Shown here: positions 1 through 10,939 of the stretch, in pieces | Layout: each line of letters opens with the position of its first letter | How positions within the stretch are numbered: position 1 is the first letter of the stretch | Assembly (NCBI GenBank): GCA_946811695.1 | Contig: OX328123.1 | Coordinates: forward strand, 153,736,016-153,800,015 | Length of the DNA stretch: 64,000 nt | Reading direction: 5' to 3' | Source of the DNA: Gonocerus acuteangulatus | Taxonomy: Eukaryota; Arthropoda; Insecta; Hemiptera; Coreidae | Position numbers and translations under genes: made by a program | The notes under the pieces: generated by a model | What the model saw: the letters and a program-made list of their open reading frames with translations, nothing else | The model's database searches: none | Told to the model about the DNA's origin: nothing

Positions 1-2381
1 GTCACTGCTTGAACTCTAATCCGATCACTCAGCCATCCTACTCGTCCTGAATACCTCTCCTCTACCACGCTCCAGCAATCCCACTCTCACACCAGGGCCT
101 ATGAACTGGGAGTTGTTTCGTCAACAACTCTCTCAACTCATAGATCTCAATGTTCCCTTGAAAACTTCATCCGACGTGGATGAGGCTGTTTTGATGTTCA
201 CAAAAGCCATACAAGACAGTGCTCTGAGCTCAAGCAGGCCAAGAACTCGTCTCCCTTTTCACCCTAAGCCTCAACTCCCAGACCACATCCTTAATCTCTT
301 GTCAGCTAAGCGCCAAGCAAGGGCTCGCTGGCAGAGGTCTCGTTACCCATCCGATCACACTTCCTTCAATCGACTTACTCGCCTCCTAAAAAAAGCCTTA
401 TCCGAATTCCGATCTGAATCCTTTAATGATTACCTCCAATCACTCACCACCGAAGACAACTCTCTCTGGCAAGCCACCCGTAAAACCCTAAAATTCCATT
501 CCGTTCCTCAACCTCTTCAACGCAGAGACGGAACTTGGGCTAGAAGTGATGAAGATAAAGCCGAACTATTCGCTTCCCATCTGGAATCTACTTTTTCCCC
601 TCATCCAGAAACCAGCTCCTCCCAAGACCTAGAAATACAAGATTACCTGAATACCCCTCTTCCACTCTCCCTTCCTCCTAAAGCATTCCATCCTGCAGAA
701 GTTAAATACATTATCAGACACCTCCCAAGAAAATCTCCCGGTTACGACCTTATAACAGCCCTAATCCTAAAAAATCTACCTCACAAAGCAATTATTTTCC
801 TCGCCTACATATTCAATTCAATCCTACGTACCATCCACTTCCCAAATCCATGGAAGCACTCAATAATAATCCTTATACCTAAACCTCAGAAATCTCCCAA
901 GAATCCATCTTCCTATCGCCCTATCAGTTTGCTCCCAATTATATCCAAGATATTTGAAAAACTTCTCCTTAAAAGAATTCTGTCCACGATCCCTCCAAAT
1001 TCCTTACCAGATCACCAGTTTGGTTTTCGTCCTCAGCATTCAACCATCCAACAATGCTTCAGCGTTGTTGACACCATATCCCACGCGCTTGAAAGTAGAA
1101 ACTACTGCACGAGTGCCTTTCTCGACGTCACCCAAGCGTTCGATCGTGTTTGGCACCCGGGGTTGTTATACAAAATAAAGCGCATACTTCCTCACACATA
1201 TTTCCTAATCCTGCAATCCTATCTATCTAACCGCTCCTTCCAAGTAAGATCCGGTTCCGCATTGTCTAGTTCCCATCCCATTTCCTCCGGAGTACCACAG
1301 GGAAGTATTCTTGGTCCTCTCCTCTACCTTTTATACACCGCAGACATCCCTACCCACCCCAGCACCCACTTAACTACCTATGCTGATGATACAGCCATAT
1401 TTTCCTCCTCTCCTGACCCCGTAACTGCTTCCTGTTATCTACAAGAACATCTGGAATCTGTCGAGCACTGGTGCAACAAGTGGAAAATAAAGGTGAATCC
1501 TGAGAAATGCTGCCAAATCACATTCACCCTCAATAAGAGAACCTGCCCTCCAGTCATCATATTCAGCCACGAACTCCCCATATCCAACGAGGTGCGCTAC
1601 CTGGGATTATTACTGGACAGTAGACTCACTTGGAACCCACACACCCGACTGAAAAGACAGGAACTGAACAGGAGATACGTACTCTTACGACGACTACTGG
1701 GACCTTCATCAAAACTGACAATACACAACAAACTCATTGTTTACAAAACCATAATCCGACCTATTTGGACTTACGGACTTGAACTCTGGGGTACAACTAA
1801 AACTTCTAACATACAGAGAATACAGGCATTCCAATCCAAAGTCCTCCGCAAAATAGTTAATGCTCCTTTCTATGTTTCCAATAAAACCCTTCATAGTGAC
1901 CTCAACATCCCTTTCGTTCAAGAACTGGCAAAATCCCGCTTCCTAACGTTTCATTCCAAACTGTCCTTCCATCCCAATCCTAGAGCACACACACTTTCCT
2001 CCCAAACTCACCCCAAAAATCCGCCTAGAAGGCTCAAGAGATATTGGCCTCGTGATCAATTAACTGAATAGGGACAAAACATTATTCTAAGTAGGAAGTG
2101 CCAGTATTGATTGGCTCCTTCCAAAAGTGTTATTATTATTGCGTTATTATTTTTATTATTATTTCCTATTCATTGTTTTTGTTTGTTTTGTTTTTTATGT
2201 ACTTTTTCTTTATTTTTTTTTATTTTTTATTTTATTTTTTATTTATTTGCTTATTTGTCTTTTATTTATTTTGTATTTCAACTCAATTCTGTATATAATT
2301 ATTATTTTTATCTGAGAGCAAACTTAACTAATGTACTCTCCAAATGTACAGATGTTAAATAAACGTATTACTAAAAAAAAA
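1..2381 (+). mobile_element. Jockey-type non-LTR retrotransposon, 3' part with poly(A) end
   Basis: The left edge of the window cuts into the element. It holds the end of the endonuclease domain, the linker, the reverse transcriptase and C-terminal region, then a T-rich 3' UTR (2072-2370) with an AATAAA-type signal near 2357 and a terminal A run at 2371-2381. The junction to a Helitron remnant follows at once. The 5' end and the left target duplication lie outside the window. Confidence 0.85.
101..2071 (+). CDS. LINE ORF2 reverse transcriptase, Jockey clade; 5' partial and interrupted
   Basis: Encodes the polymerase of a non-LTR retrotransposon, which copies its RNA at a nicked chromosomal target. 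Over 656 residues I see RT block SYRPISLLPIISKIFEKLL (about 273-291), the QFGFRP motif (about 306), TSAFLDVTQAFDRVWH, SGVPQGSILGPLLY and the catalytic YADD at 427-430 within TTYADDTAIF. The C-terminal tail (RYLGLLLDSRLTWN and the closing PRDQL segment) is of Jockey type. The frame is open upstream to 20 and reads SDHSAILLVLN, the end of the AP-endonuclease domain, but a TAA at 17-19 breaks it, so the ATG at 101 is not the natural start. Full-length ORF2 in this clade is about 900 residues. RT motifs are intact, so the copy is fairly young but dead. Confidence 0.85.
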   Translation: MNWELFRQQLSQLIDLNVPLKTSSDVDEAVLMFTKAIQDSALSSSRPRTRLPFHPKPQLPDHILNLLSAKRQARARWQRSRYPSDHTSFNRLTRLLKKALSEFRSESFNDYLQSLTTEDNSLWQATRKTLKFHSVPQPLQRRDGTWARSDEDKAELFASHLESTFSPHPETSSSQDLEIQDYLNTPLPLSLPPKAFHPAEVKYIIRHLPRKSPGYDLITALILKNLPHKAIIFLAYIFNSILRTIHFPNPWKHSIIILIPKPQKSPKNPSSYRPISLLPIISKIFEKLLLKRILSTIPPNSLPDHQFGFRPQHSTIQQCFSVVDTISHALESRNYCTSAFLDVTQAFDRVWHPGLLYKIKRILPHTYFLILQSYLSNRSFQVRSGSALSSSHPISSGVPQGSILGPLLYLLYTADIPTHPSTHLTTYADDTAIFSSSPDPVTASCYLQEHLESVEHWCNKWKIKVNPEKCCQITFTLNKRTCPPVIIFSHELPISNEVRYLGLLLDSRLTWNPHTRLKRQELNRRYVLLRRLLGPSSKLTIHNKLIVYKTIIRPIWTYGLELWGTTKTSNIQRIQAFQSKVLRKIVNAPFYVSNKTLHSDLNIPFVQELAKSRFLTFHSKLSFHPNPRAHTLSSQTHPKNPPRRLKRYWPRDQLTE

Positions 2382-2820
2382 AGTATTTCAATGCCTTACA
2401 ATATTGGCAAACTGAGTTCATAGGTCCAATAGCAACACAGTTGTAGGTACTGTAATGACTGCCCTTGGGATTTGTTTATAGTCATAGCGAAAGCAAGCCG
2501 TATTGGAAACTGTACTGTGTTTAAACTCGAATGGTAATCCATTGGCTTAATTTTAGTATTTCAATGCCTTACAATATTGGCAAACTGAGTTCATAGGTCC
2601 AATAGCAACACAGTTGTAGGTACTGTAATGACTGCCCTTGGGATTTGTTTATAGTCATAGCGAAAGCAAGCCGTATTGGAAACTGTACTGTGTTTAAACT
2701 CGAATGGTAATCCATTGGCTTCATTTTAGTATTTCAATGCCTTATAATATTAGCAATCGGAGTTCATAGGTCCAATAGCAACTCAGCTGCAGGCACTGTA
2801 ATGAATTCACAACAGCTCGA
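2382..2820 (-). repeat. 173-bp tandem repeat (2.5 units) made of Helitron coding fragments
   Basis: The same start recurs at 2382, 2555 and 2728, a period of 173 bp. Units 1 and 2 are nearly identical; the third matches for about 85 bp and then runs into the N-terminal ORF. Read on the minus strand, each full unit encodes FPIRLAFAMTINKSQGQS, a Pif1-type helicase motif, and then, in another frame, VAIGPMNSVCQYCKALKY, a segment from the N-terminal part of Helitron proteins. Confidence 0.8.
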
Positions 2821-2999
2821 TTCAAACTTGCACCATTATTAGTCGAATGTCGCGCTTCGCGGGTCTGTCTTAACCAAATTCTTTCACGTTCATTGCGATC
2901 TTCACGTTTCTGGGCAGTACGATTAGATTGATAATTAATTTGACTCTTTTCATTTCGGGTTATTCTGCCTAAACTTGCCCGCCGCCTTATAGGAGGCAT
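2728..2999 (-). pseudogene. Helitron Rep/helicase N-terminus remnant
   Basis: The ATG at 2999 starts MPPIRRRASLGRITRNEKSQ followed by an Arg/Glu/Gln-rich repeat-like stretch, the usual opening of arthropod Helitron proteins (rolling-circle transposases with a Pif1-like helicase). After about 60 codons the frame shifts and the continuation VAIGPMNSDC..YYKALKY lies in another frame with a stop. The Rep domain and most of the helicase are missing; the text jumps to the end of the helicase in the adjoining 173-bp repeats. Not functional. The family call rests on my recollection of the motif pattern, so Helitron is likely rather than proven. Confidence 0.7.
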
Positions 3000-3410
3000 A
3001 TTTATATAGTCACAAACACACAACACTTTAGTAATATTATAGAAATTTGTGGCTTTCAGATTTAGTAATATTATAGATGCACAGCAAAGAGATGTTTACA
3101 TTTCAAGTGACATTTTACCACAGACAATTTACATTTTACCAAAGACAATTTGTTTTTGAGTAATGTTACCATCGCAAAAATATTGACAAATATTGACATT
3201 AATATTTATACGATACTAACGTTACTCAATTGTTTTGCCTTCCCAGAACCCCTTCACTAACACTTAAACTTTATTGTATTATTACGAATCTTTTGTATGG
3301 GAATATAGAAAAGTGGGGTCCTTTTTACTTCGTTAACGCAAATATAAATTAATTTAAATTGTATTATTAACATATGATTCTATTGTCACCTAGTGATTAC
3401 ATGTTCTTAT

Positions 3411-3624
3411 TTATTTAAATTTTAACGTCCATTATTATTAACTGAGAATTTTATGACGGGTTATCTATAGGTTAGCACCATTTTATAGCCAGGATAGGGC
3501 TGATGCCTTTTCTTTTTTTTTTTTTAAAGAAAAGCCACCACCCTATAGTGAGAATTGTAACCACGACCATTGGCACGGAGTATTAAGTTCTCAAGCCTTA
3601 ACACTCAGGGTCATAGGGCCTCCT
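3411..3624 (-). mobile_element. tRNA-derived SINE, family B
   Basis: On the minus strand it begins with a decayed tRNA-like head, runs through an AAAGAAAAGCCACCACCC-complement body and ends in GGACGTTAAAATTTAAATAA. An 11-bp duplication, CATGTTCTTAT, flanks it at 3400-3410 and 3625-3635. Other copies lie at 18684 and 61435. Confidence 0.85.
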
Positions 3625-3635
3625 CATGTTCTTAT

Positions 3636-3902
3636 AATTACTGTTATAGTTATAAATTTAAATAAACACGTATTTATTTTAAAACAATATAAACAAAGAG
3701 TGAATTTTTGTTTATACACAAATAACCTAATACGTTAACGGTTAAAAATATTATAATTGAGAACATAAACATATTATGTTTTTATTGAAAAATGAATTTG
3801 GACTAACGAAGTAAAAAAGACCCGAAAAGTGTTGTTTTTAGACTTTTTTTAATTTTTCTCTACGTAAGAAATATCCTCGTACTTCAAGGAATATTATAAA
3901 AA
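3636..3902. other. AT-rich intronic DNA, nothing recognised
   Basis: Low-complexity A/T-rich sequence with no ORF, RNA gene or repeat that I could match elsewhere in the window. Confidence 0.5.
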
Positions 3903-4831
3903 AGTCCGTCACGCAGGAGCTGCATAACTAAGCACTTTCCTCAGAATTTGGGTAGTGTAGACTGCTTTCCAGAACAATTTGCTTAAAATATCCTACATAA
4001 ATAAAATAAAAACGTGAATAGTTCTCATTTTGTAATGAGTAACTGATCAATTATTAATTTGCTTCCAGAGTTATGTTTACACATGGTACCTACTACACTA
4101 CGTAATAAATACAAAAATCCTCATATTATCGTATTTTGATCTGACGCAGGAACAGGATACAGTCACTCTATTGGTAGAAAGCGCTCCTTGCGGCGGCTTT
4201 GTGAACCTACGTCTGCCGGCTTTTCTATTCAAATATATTACAAATTAAACCCCCGCTTTCCGATTGACCGATTCAGCTCATTTTTACAACACTTCTTTCT
4301 CACGAGTTACCCACGACGTATACAGCGTTTCGTTACAATACAGCAGAAATTACGACCGGTATGAGTATATTAGGAATTTGGGTCCGGAGTAAACCCCCCC
4401 CCTTCTAATGAACCGATTTAGTTTCTTTTTACAACACATATTTACCTGTAGATTACCACTACGAATACCGAGTTTCGTCGAAATATACCAAAAATCACGG
4501 CTGGTAGTGGCGAATTGGTATTGTGGGTCCGAACTAAACCCCCCCTTCTAATGAACCGATTTAGTTCATTTTTATATCTCACTTTTCTCTCTACATTACC
4601 ACTACGAATACCAAGTTTCGTTGAAATATAACAAATATTACGGCTGACATAGTCAAATTAGTGTTTTGGGTTCGGGGTAAACCCCCCCTTCCGGTGGACC
4701 GACTTTGGTGGTTAACGAACTCGTTCAATCGTTTGCTAATTGAATGCTATATACCAAGTTTCGTGACGAAAAAACAAAAACTCTGGCCGCTATCGTGTTA
4801 ACAGACATATATATATATATATATATATATA

Positions 4832-4875
<44 letters not shown>

Positions 4876-5007
4876 TATATATAAATTTTAACGGGGGTCA
4901 TTTTCGGTGTCTACTAGGTAGGATCGATAAAGATTTGAAGAAATTTTTCAAAAATTCCGTCATGAGTCCAACCTCAATAGCTACTTTCCTTCGGAGGAAA
5001 GTGCTAA
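3903..5007 (+). mobile_element. Helentron/HINE-like element, family 1, left arm of palindrome
   Basis: Starts AGTCCGTCACGCAGGAGC and ends with an 8-bp-stem hairpin, ACTTTCCT-TCGG-AGGAAAGT (4983-5002), then CTAA. In between are degenerate 120-140 bp tandem units, each with a C-run and an AATGAACCGATTTAGTT-like core, and an (AT)n tract. The 3' hairpin followed by CTRR and the internal tandem repeats fit non-autonomous Helitron-type elements. No coding capacity. Confidence 0.7.
4808..4883. repeat. (AT)n microsatellite inside HINE-like element
   Basis: About 70 bp of near-pure AT dinucleotides at a fixed place in the family-1 element, just after GTTAACAGACAT. Confidence 0.95.
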
Positions 5008-5076
5008 AAAGAATTAGTGAAATCGGCTCAGCTGCTCTCGAGATTTGCGCTTAGCAACAAATTTAGCGATTCATTT

Positions 5077-5197
5077 TTAGCACTTTCCTCCGAAGGAAAG
5101 TAGCTATTGAGGTTGGACTCATGACGGAATTTTTGAAAAATTTCTTCAAATCTTTATCGATCCTACCTAGTAGATACTGAAAATGACCCCCGTTAAA

Positions 5198-5256
<59 letters not shown>

Positions 5257-6195
5257 TGTTAACACGATAGCGGCCAGAGTTTTTGTTTTTTCGTCACGAA
5301 ACTTGGTATATAGCATTCAATTAGCAAACGATTGAACGAGTTCGTTAACCACCAAAGTCGGTCCACCGGAAGGGGGGGTTTACCCCGAACCCAAAACACT
5401 AATTTGACTATGTCAGCCGTAATATTTGTTATATTTCAACGAAATTTGGTATTCGTAGTGGTAATGTAGAGAGAAAAGTGAGATATAAAAATGAACTAAA
5501 TCGGTTCATTAGAAGGGGGGGTTTAGTTCGGACCCACAATACCAATTCGCCACTACCAGCCGTGATTTTTGGTATATTTCGACGAAACTCGGTATTCGTA
5601 GTGGTAATCCACAGGTGAATATGTGTTGTAAAAATAAACTAAATCGGTTCATTAGAAGGGGGGGTTTACTCCGGACCCAAATTCCTAATATACTCATACC
5701 GGTCGTAATTTCTGCTGTATTGTAACGAAACGCGGTATACGTCGTGGGTAACTCATGAGAAAGAAGTGTTGTAATAATACCAACAAGGATGAGGAATAAG
5801 GAAGCGTTGTAAAAATAAGCTGAATCGGTCAATCGGAAAGCGGGGGTTTAATTTGTAATATATTTCAATAGAAAAGCCAGCCAGACGTAGGTTCACAAAG
5901 CCGCCGCAAGGAGCGCTTTCTACCACTAGAGTGACTGTATCCTGTTCCTGCCTTAGATCAAAATACGATAATATGAGGTTTTTGTATTTATTACGTAGTG
6001 TAATAGGTACCATGTGTAAACATAGCTCTGGAAGCAAATTAATAATTGATCAGTTACTCATTACAAATTTAAAAGAGAACTATTCTTTTTATTTTATTTA
6101 TGTAGGATATTTTAAGCAAATTGTTCTGGAAAGCAGTCTACACTACCCAAATACTGAGGAAAGTGCTTAGTTATGCAGCTCCTGCGTGACGGACT
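5077..6195 (-). mobile_element. Helentron/HINE-like element, family 1, right arm of palindrome
   Basis: An almost exact reverse complement of the 3903-5007 copy, running from the terminal hairpin at 5081-5100 to AGTCCG at 6190-6195. The two copies face tail to tail across a 69-bp spacer. Its own (AT)n tract is at 5203-5252. Short indels (for example around 5760-5800) separate the arms. Confidence 0.75.
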
Positions 6196-6199
6196 TTAT

Positions 6200-6924
6200 A
6201 TTATAGATAAGGATTGTCAAAAACTTTGTTGGATAAACAAATGGGTCATTCCATATCAAGTGATCCAAAATAAAGGAAAAAAATTCCCTCACATTTTTTG
6301 AATTTTAGAAATTTATCTTTATTATTTTCGAGTTATGAAAGTTTAAGTTTTTTAAAAAAGCACATTTTAGGACAGACACTTGATCATAAAATGTACCATA
6401 ACTCCCAAACGAAATGAGCTAGAGAGGTGTATTAAAAAGCATTCGTTAGTGTATTAAATGCTGATTAAATTGATATATATCATGACTTATTTATGAAAAT
6501 TGAAATTTTAAGGTAATTTTTAACACTTTAAAATTTAAATTTCTCTTAAGACGTATGTTTAAAAATTTTCAAAACATTTGTAATTTTCATTTATGAAGAA
6601 GACACGACCTTCATAAGATAATTCATAGATAGCAGTCTATATTAAAGAGGCGCGGAGCACGGAGTTCGACGGACTACCGCTAGAATGCGTTGTAAGCCCG
6701 AAGAATTCCCGCCCGGCTTTGATCTTCCCGCTATTTAGGACAGGAAGATATTAATAATCTTCAGGAGAACTTAACAAGCAAGGGAAAAACTTACGATTCC
6801 CCCTACCCTTTTTACAGAATCTATTCTTTTGAAAACTTATTTTTGTTTCTAATGAGATGAAGGTAGTCATCTTGTTGAGATGATAAGAAGTTGGGGAATG
6901 GCTCTGATTAAGGTAAGAGAAAAA
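6200..6924. other. AT-rich stretch, no gene seen
   Basis: 6241-6270 reads GGGTCATTCCATATCAAGTG, which looks like the edge of a dispersed repeat, but I found no second copy here. The rest is A/T-rich filler. Confidence 0.4.
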
Positions 6925-7205
6925 CATGGGCGTGTATAAGGGGGGGGGGGGCTGAGGGGGCTGCAGCCCCTTCCAAAATTTTGATTTGATGATAAAAACT
7001 TGTCATAAAACCCTTAACAATAAATTAAATAACATTACTTAGTTCATAAAAAAATATTTTATTTTACGTGTAATAGCGTTTTATGCCTAAAACTATCCCA
7101 AGCTCTAAATTTGTTGTATTCCATACCCCGGAAATGGCCTCAGCCCCCCCCCCCGAAATGTTCCCAGCCCTTCCCGAAATTATTTTCCATATACATACGC
7201 CCATG
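6925..7205. mobile_element. MITE, CATGGGCGTATA family, copy 1
   Basis: Terminal inverted repeats CATGGGCGTGTATA / TACATACGCCCATG enclose long G and C runs. The flank AGAGAAAA is duplicated (6916-6923, plus one extra A, and 7206-7213), giving an 8-bp target duplication. Non-coding; hAT-like by duplication length only. Confidence 0.75.
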
Positions 7206-7636
7206 AGAGAAAACGTCAAATTTTCTACAAAAAAATCTTTAATTCGAAGGTTTCAGCAAGCTCTTTGCCAGCCTTTTCGCCTAAAATATAAATATACACA
7301 ATTTAAAAGGGAATAACCAAAACATTAGAGAAAATTTTAAATCACGACAATAGATTATAAAACATTTTTGTATATGAATAATGAGTTAACAAAGATTTCT
7401 TTTTAACAAATTAATCAGTAAGCAGTCAGGACATTGTTGGGATTCGGCTAGGAAAACATCAATAAGATATTTATAAAAATCTGTACCAAGGGCTCCTCTT
7501 TGGTGTTTATTAATTCTGCATTTGTTCTGTCTTTTAGCCGTTGAAAGTTACCAAAGAGTTGCCGAAACTTCCTTAATACAGATTTTTTACAGAAATCGTA
7601 TTGTTGTTTCCTAGCCAACTATTCCCTGAAAACTAA

Positions 7637-7876
7637 CGTGTATAGAAAATAATGTCGGGGGGGGGGGGAGAATTTCGGGGGAGGGGCTGGGAGAATTTAG
7701 TACTAACAATCTAGAATTCGGAGTAATTAGCCGATTAAAAAGCTATTACACCCTCCCAAAAAAAAAAATATTTTTTCTGCACTAATTGATCTTATTTAAT
7801 TTATTTTAAAGGTTTTTATGTCACATTTTTACCGATTTCGGGGGGGGGGGGCGCAGCCCCCTTATATCCGCCCACG
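7637..7876. mobile_element. MITE, CATGGGCGTATA family, copy 2 (worn ends)
   Basis: Begins CGTGTATAGAAAATAATGTC with G runs and ends CTTATATCCGCCCACG, matching the interior and ends of the copies at 9963 and 17514. No clear target duplication, so the outer few bases are lost or mutated. Confidence 0.65.
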
Positions 7877-7952
7877 ACCCTCACTGTTTATCACTTCGAC
7901 GGCTATCTATCTAAACCTCAAATTAAACAGGGTTTAGGTAAGAGTTAGAAAA

Positions 7953-8052
7953 AGCCCGTCACGCAGAAGAAGCACAACTAAGCACTTTCCTCAGAATATG
8001 GATAGTGTGCACTGTATTTCTAAATAATTTGCTTGAAATAACCTATATATAG
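7953..8052 (+). mobile_element. HINE-like family 1, 5' fragment
   Basis: The sequence GCCCGTCACGCAG...CTAAGCACTTTCCTC repeats the 5' end of the family-1 elements for about 100 bp and then stops. Confidence 0.65.
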
Positions 8053-8104
8053 ACCACTAAGTGTGCAAGAAGGAAGTCTCAACAAGTCCAAGATGAAACC
8101 GACT

Positions 8105-8172
8105 ATATATAGGAGTGAATATGCCCCTGATTTTTTAGCGTGGAATAATAAAATAATAGGTCCCCATTTTGC

Positions 8173-8209
<37 letters not shown>

Positions 8210-8802
8210 TGTATGCAAAATGGGGACCTATTATTTCATTATTATGAATGGGGTTTAATTAAATTTTCTTAAAAAATCAAAATTATACACAGAAATATAG
8301 CAAAAAAAAAATAATAAAAAAAATAAAAAAAAAATAAAAAAAAATAAATAAAAAAAAATAAAAAATAAAAATAAAAATAAAATAAAAAATAAATAAATAA
8401 ATAATAAAAAAATAAAATAAATAATTTCTGTATATATTCTATACCTTGAACGCAGATGCATTGATTGCGTATAGTTTTAAATAATATGCCGTAACGGACC
8501 AAGCTCATATCACCATAATTATTATTATAGTAGTACCCATGTAAAACAATTATATTAGCCATAGCAGTTTCAGAACCATTTTTAAAAACCCTTTTTGAAC
8601 ATTATATAACATTACAACTTAAGAGCATTCTCGACAATATATGTAGTGCATACCTTTATAGTACAAAATAATTTTCATTGAAAAACACTTTACAGGACGA
8701 TGGTAACCTTTGACGTTCTTCGTCCTTAAATCCCATTCATACATACATACATTTCATTATTCCACGCTAAAAAAATCAGGGGCATAGTCACTCCTGTATA
8801 TA
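8105..8802. mobile_element. Inverted-repeat element with TA-rich ends
   Basis: The left end, AGGAGTGAATATGCCCCTGA, and the right end, TCAGGGGCATAGTCACTCCT, are reverse complements over about 50 bp and include TAGCGTGGAATAAT. A second inner pair, AGGTCCCCATTTTGCATATA and its complement (8157 and 8214), brackets an (AT)n(AC)n tract. The interior is A-rich. No transposase. Confidence 0.6.
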
Positions 8803-8866
8803 CAGGAGTGACTATGCCCCTGATTATTTAGCGTGGAATAATGAAATAATAGGTCCCCATTTTTGT
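8797..8866 (+). mobile_element. Partial second copy of the same inverted-repeat element
   Basis: Starts in the shared TATATA of the previous element and reads CAGGAGTGACTATGCCCC up to AGGTCCCCATTTT. With the right end of the previous copy it forms a near-perfect hairpin (8757-8842). Confidence 0.6.
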
Positions 8867-8989
8867 TTTACCTCAAGGGAGCACCTTATCCGTCGCATCA
8901 GATGGGCCTGGAAACAGATTACAGCAGAGCAATGCACAAATATCAACCAGTCTGTTAATGTGCGATGTGATGCCTGTATTGCTGCATTT

Positions 8990-8998
<9 letters not shown>

Positions 8999-9050
<52 letters not shown>
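8999..9050. repeat. Poly(T) tract, about 52 bp
   Basis: An uninterrupted T run, perhaps the tail of a minus-strand retrotransposed fragment whose body I cannot identify. Confidence 0.9.
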
Positions 9051-9053
<3 letters not shown>

Positions 9054-9391
9054 CAATGTTTATATAATAAGTACTTTTCACGTGGTATTTGAAAAACACC
9101 ACTATTATGAGAATATCGAGTCTATGGCCGCACGTATATCCTACGAAAGTGGAACTAGTAGAATGAATTATTCAGTAGTTAGGAGTCACCGCGTTGACAT
9201 AATTGTAAAAGGAAATAATTTTGGCTATCATCCGAAATGTTGGTTTAATAAAGAAAGGTTCCTTAATATGGTTGTTGTGTGAGCTATTATATCCATTAGT
9301 ACACCGTCTGATGTATAATAGAGCAGGTGCGGTTACCACAGGACATGTCGTGCAGTGTGTCAGTGTCGCCCGCCTGTCCGTCAAACAAAAA

Positions 9392-9565
9392 ACAGAAACG
9401 TCAAAGCAAGCATGATCAGGCGAGAGAGTGTCATCTAAAAACCACACCAAGAGACAGAAACTAAAGTTTAAACTTAAAACAGAAACGTCAAAGCAAGCAT
9501 GATCAGGCGAGAGAGTGTCATCTAAAAACCACACCAAGAGACAGAAACTAAAGTTTAAACTTAAA
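9392..9565. repeat. 87-bp direct tandem duplication
   Basis: The unit beginning ACAGAAACGTCAAAGC occurs at 9392 and again at 9479, nearly identical, ending AAGTTTAAACTT. The overlapping ORFs are repeats of the same text and carry no domain. Confidence 0.9.
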
Positions 9566-9962
9566 ATTCTTAATTCGAATTTGTATTTTATTTGAAGACA
9601 ACAATTTTCCTTGGCTCTACTAGCTGTAAAGCATTGTCAGTTACGCCACCAACGCTGGGATTTGAGACCAGATCCTTCCGCTTTACTCCGTGACGCGTTG
9701 TAAATTACGTCACCAAACAACGATTTGTGCACAGATACCCCTAGTATTACCCTTTAGAATCATAGAAATTGTACAAGTTTTACCCTTTATTTACATTCAA
9801 GAGTTTGATTGGCTGAGGATAGGCCACCATACACACCTATACTATACGGGTTCAGTTAGTACATTTCCCGACCAGCCAGTTTCCCGAAAGAGTTAGAACC
9901 TAGAGAGTACTTGTGGCAAGTCAAGACGATTGCTACTCATCCAGATCCCTTTCTAAGCTGTC

Positions 9963-10181
9963 CATGGGCGTATATAGAAAATAATTTCGGAGGGGGCTGG
10001 GAAAATTTCGGGGGGGGGGCTGAGACCATTCCGGTGTATGGAATACTAACAATTTAGATCTTGGAAGAGTTTTATCCGACTTAAACGCTGTTACACCAAA
10101 AATAAAATATGTTTTTATGAACTAAATGATCTTCTTTAATTTACGCTGCAGCCCCCTCAGCCCCCCTTATATACGCCCGTG
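9963..10181. mobile_element. MITE, CATGGGCGTATA family, copy 3
   Basis: Runs from CATGGGCGTATATAG to TATATACGCCCGTG with internal G and C runs. The 8-bp duplication AAGCTGTC is exact at 9955-9962 and 10182-10189. Confidence 0.85.
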
Positions 10182-10704
10182 AAGCTGTCCCTCCACGCAG
10201 GACCACAACACCTGCTTATTCTGCTCTGAATTTGTAGGAAACATGGCCTACCTTTAATATCCCCAGTTCCTAACCACCATTGCCTTTCAACATAACAGCA
10301 TTACCTACTTCATTCAGCCCTACCTTGAGAAGACCAATTAAAATATTTATTTCTGTGAGGAACAATTCGGGTTTTTACATATTAATGAAAAAAAAAACAA
10401 AAACACAACTTACGAGTATATTATCTATTTTTTTACTATATTTAATCGGTGTATGCCATCTTATGTACCCCTAACACCACATTGTATTGGTTCATTTCTC
10501 TTAGAGAATAGATTAAAGAACAAATACTATCATTGAACAATAATCTATATTTCGCCAAATAAATTCAAAAATATGCTTATATTTGTCGCAATCTAGCACT
10601 CATAAAAAGCTATTACACCCCCCCCCACCCCCAAATAAAATTTTCTGCACTAATTGATATTATTTATTATTATTTTATTATTATTTTTTATTAAATTATT
10701 TTAT

Positions 10705-10848
10705 TTTATTTTTTTACGGCGCTTCGACAACTAGGCCATTAGCGCCGACATCCAGGGTGCAGCGAGGAATTTTCCCAACGAGCCGTGGGATGGGAAAATT
10801 CTTCCCGCCGGTGGGGATCGAACCTACCATCTCCCGCTTATGAATCCA
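10705..10848 (-). mobile_element. tRNA-derived SINE, family A, 5' truncated
   Basis: The tail is a T run on the plus strand, followed by the family-A body (TACGGCGC, GCGCCGACA, CAGGGTGCAGCGAGGAATT) and the B-box end GGGGATCGAACCTACCATC. The A-box half of the tRNA head is missing compared with the full copies at 57391 and 60780. Confidence 0.8.
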
Positions 10849-10939
10849 TTATTATTATTACTGATTATTATTAGTTTTATTATCATTTTCACTGGCTTAT
10901 CGAACTTAATTGGCTCATCGGACTACAGAATTGTTCGAC

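Noticed and set aside
9172..9537. 121-codon minus-strand ORF
   Set aside because: It contains the same segment twice because of the 87-bp duplication, with no domain.
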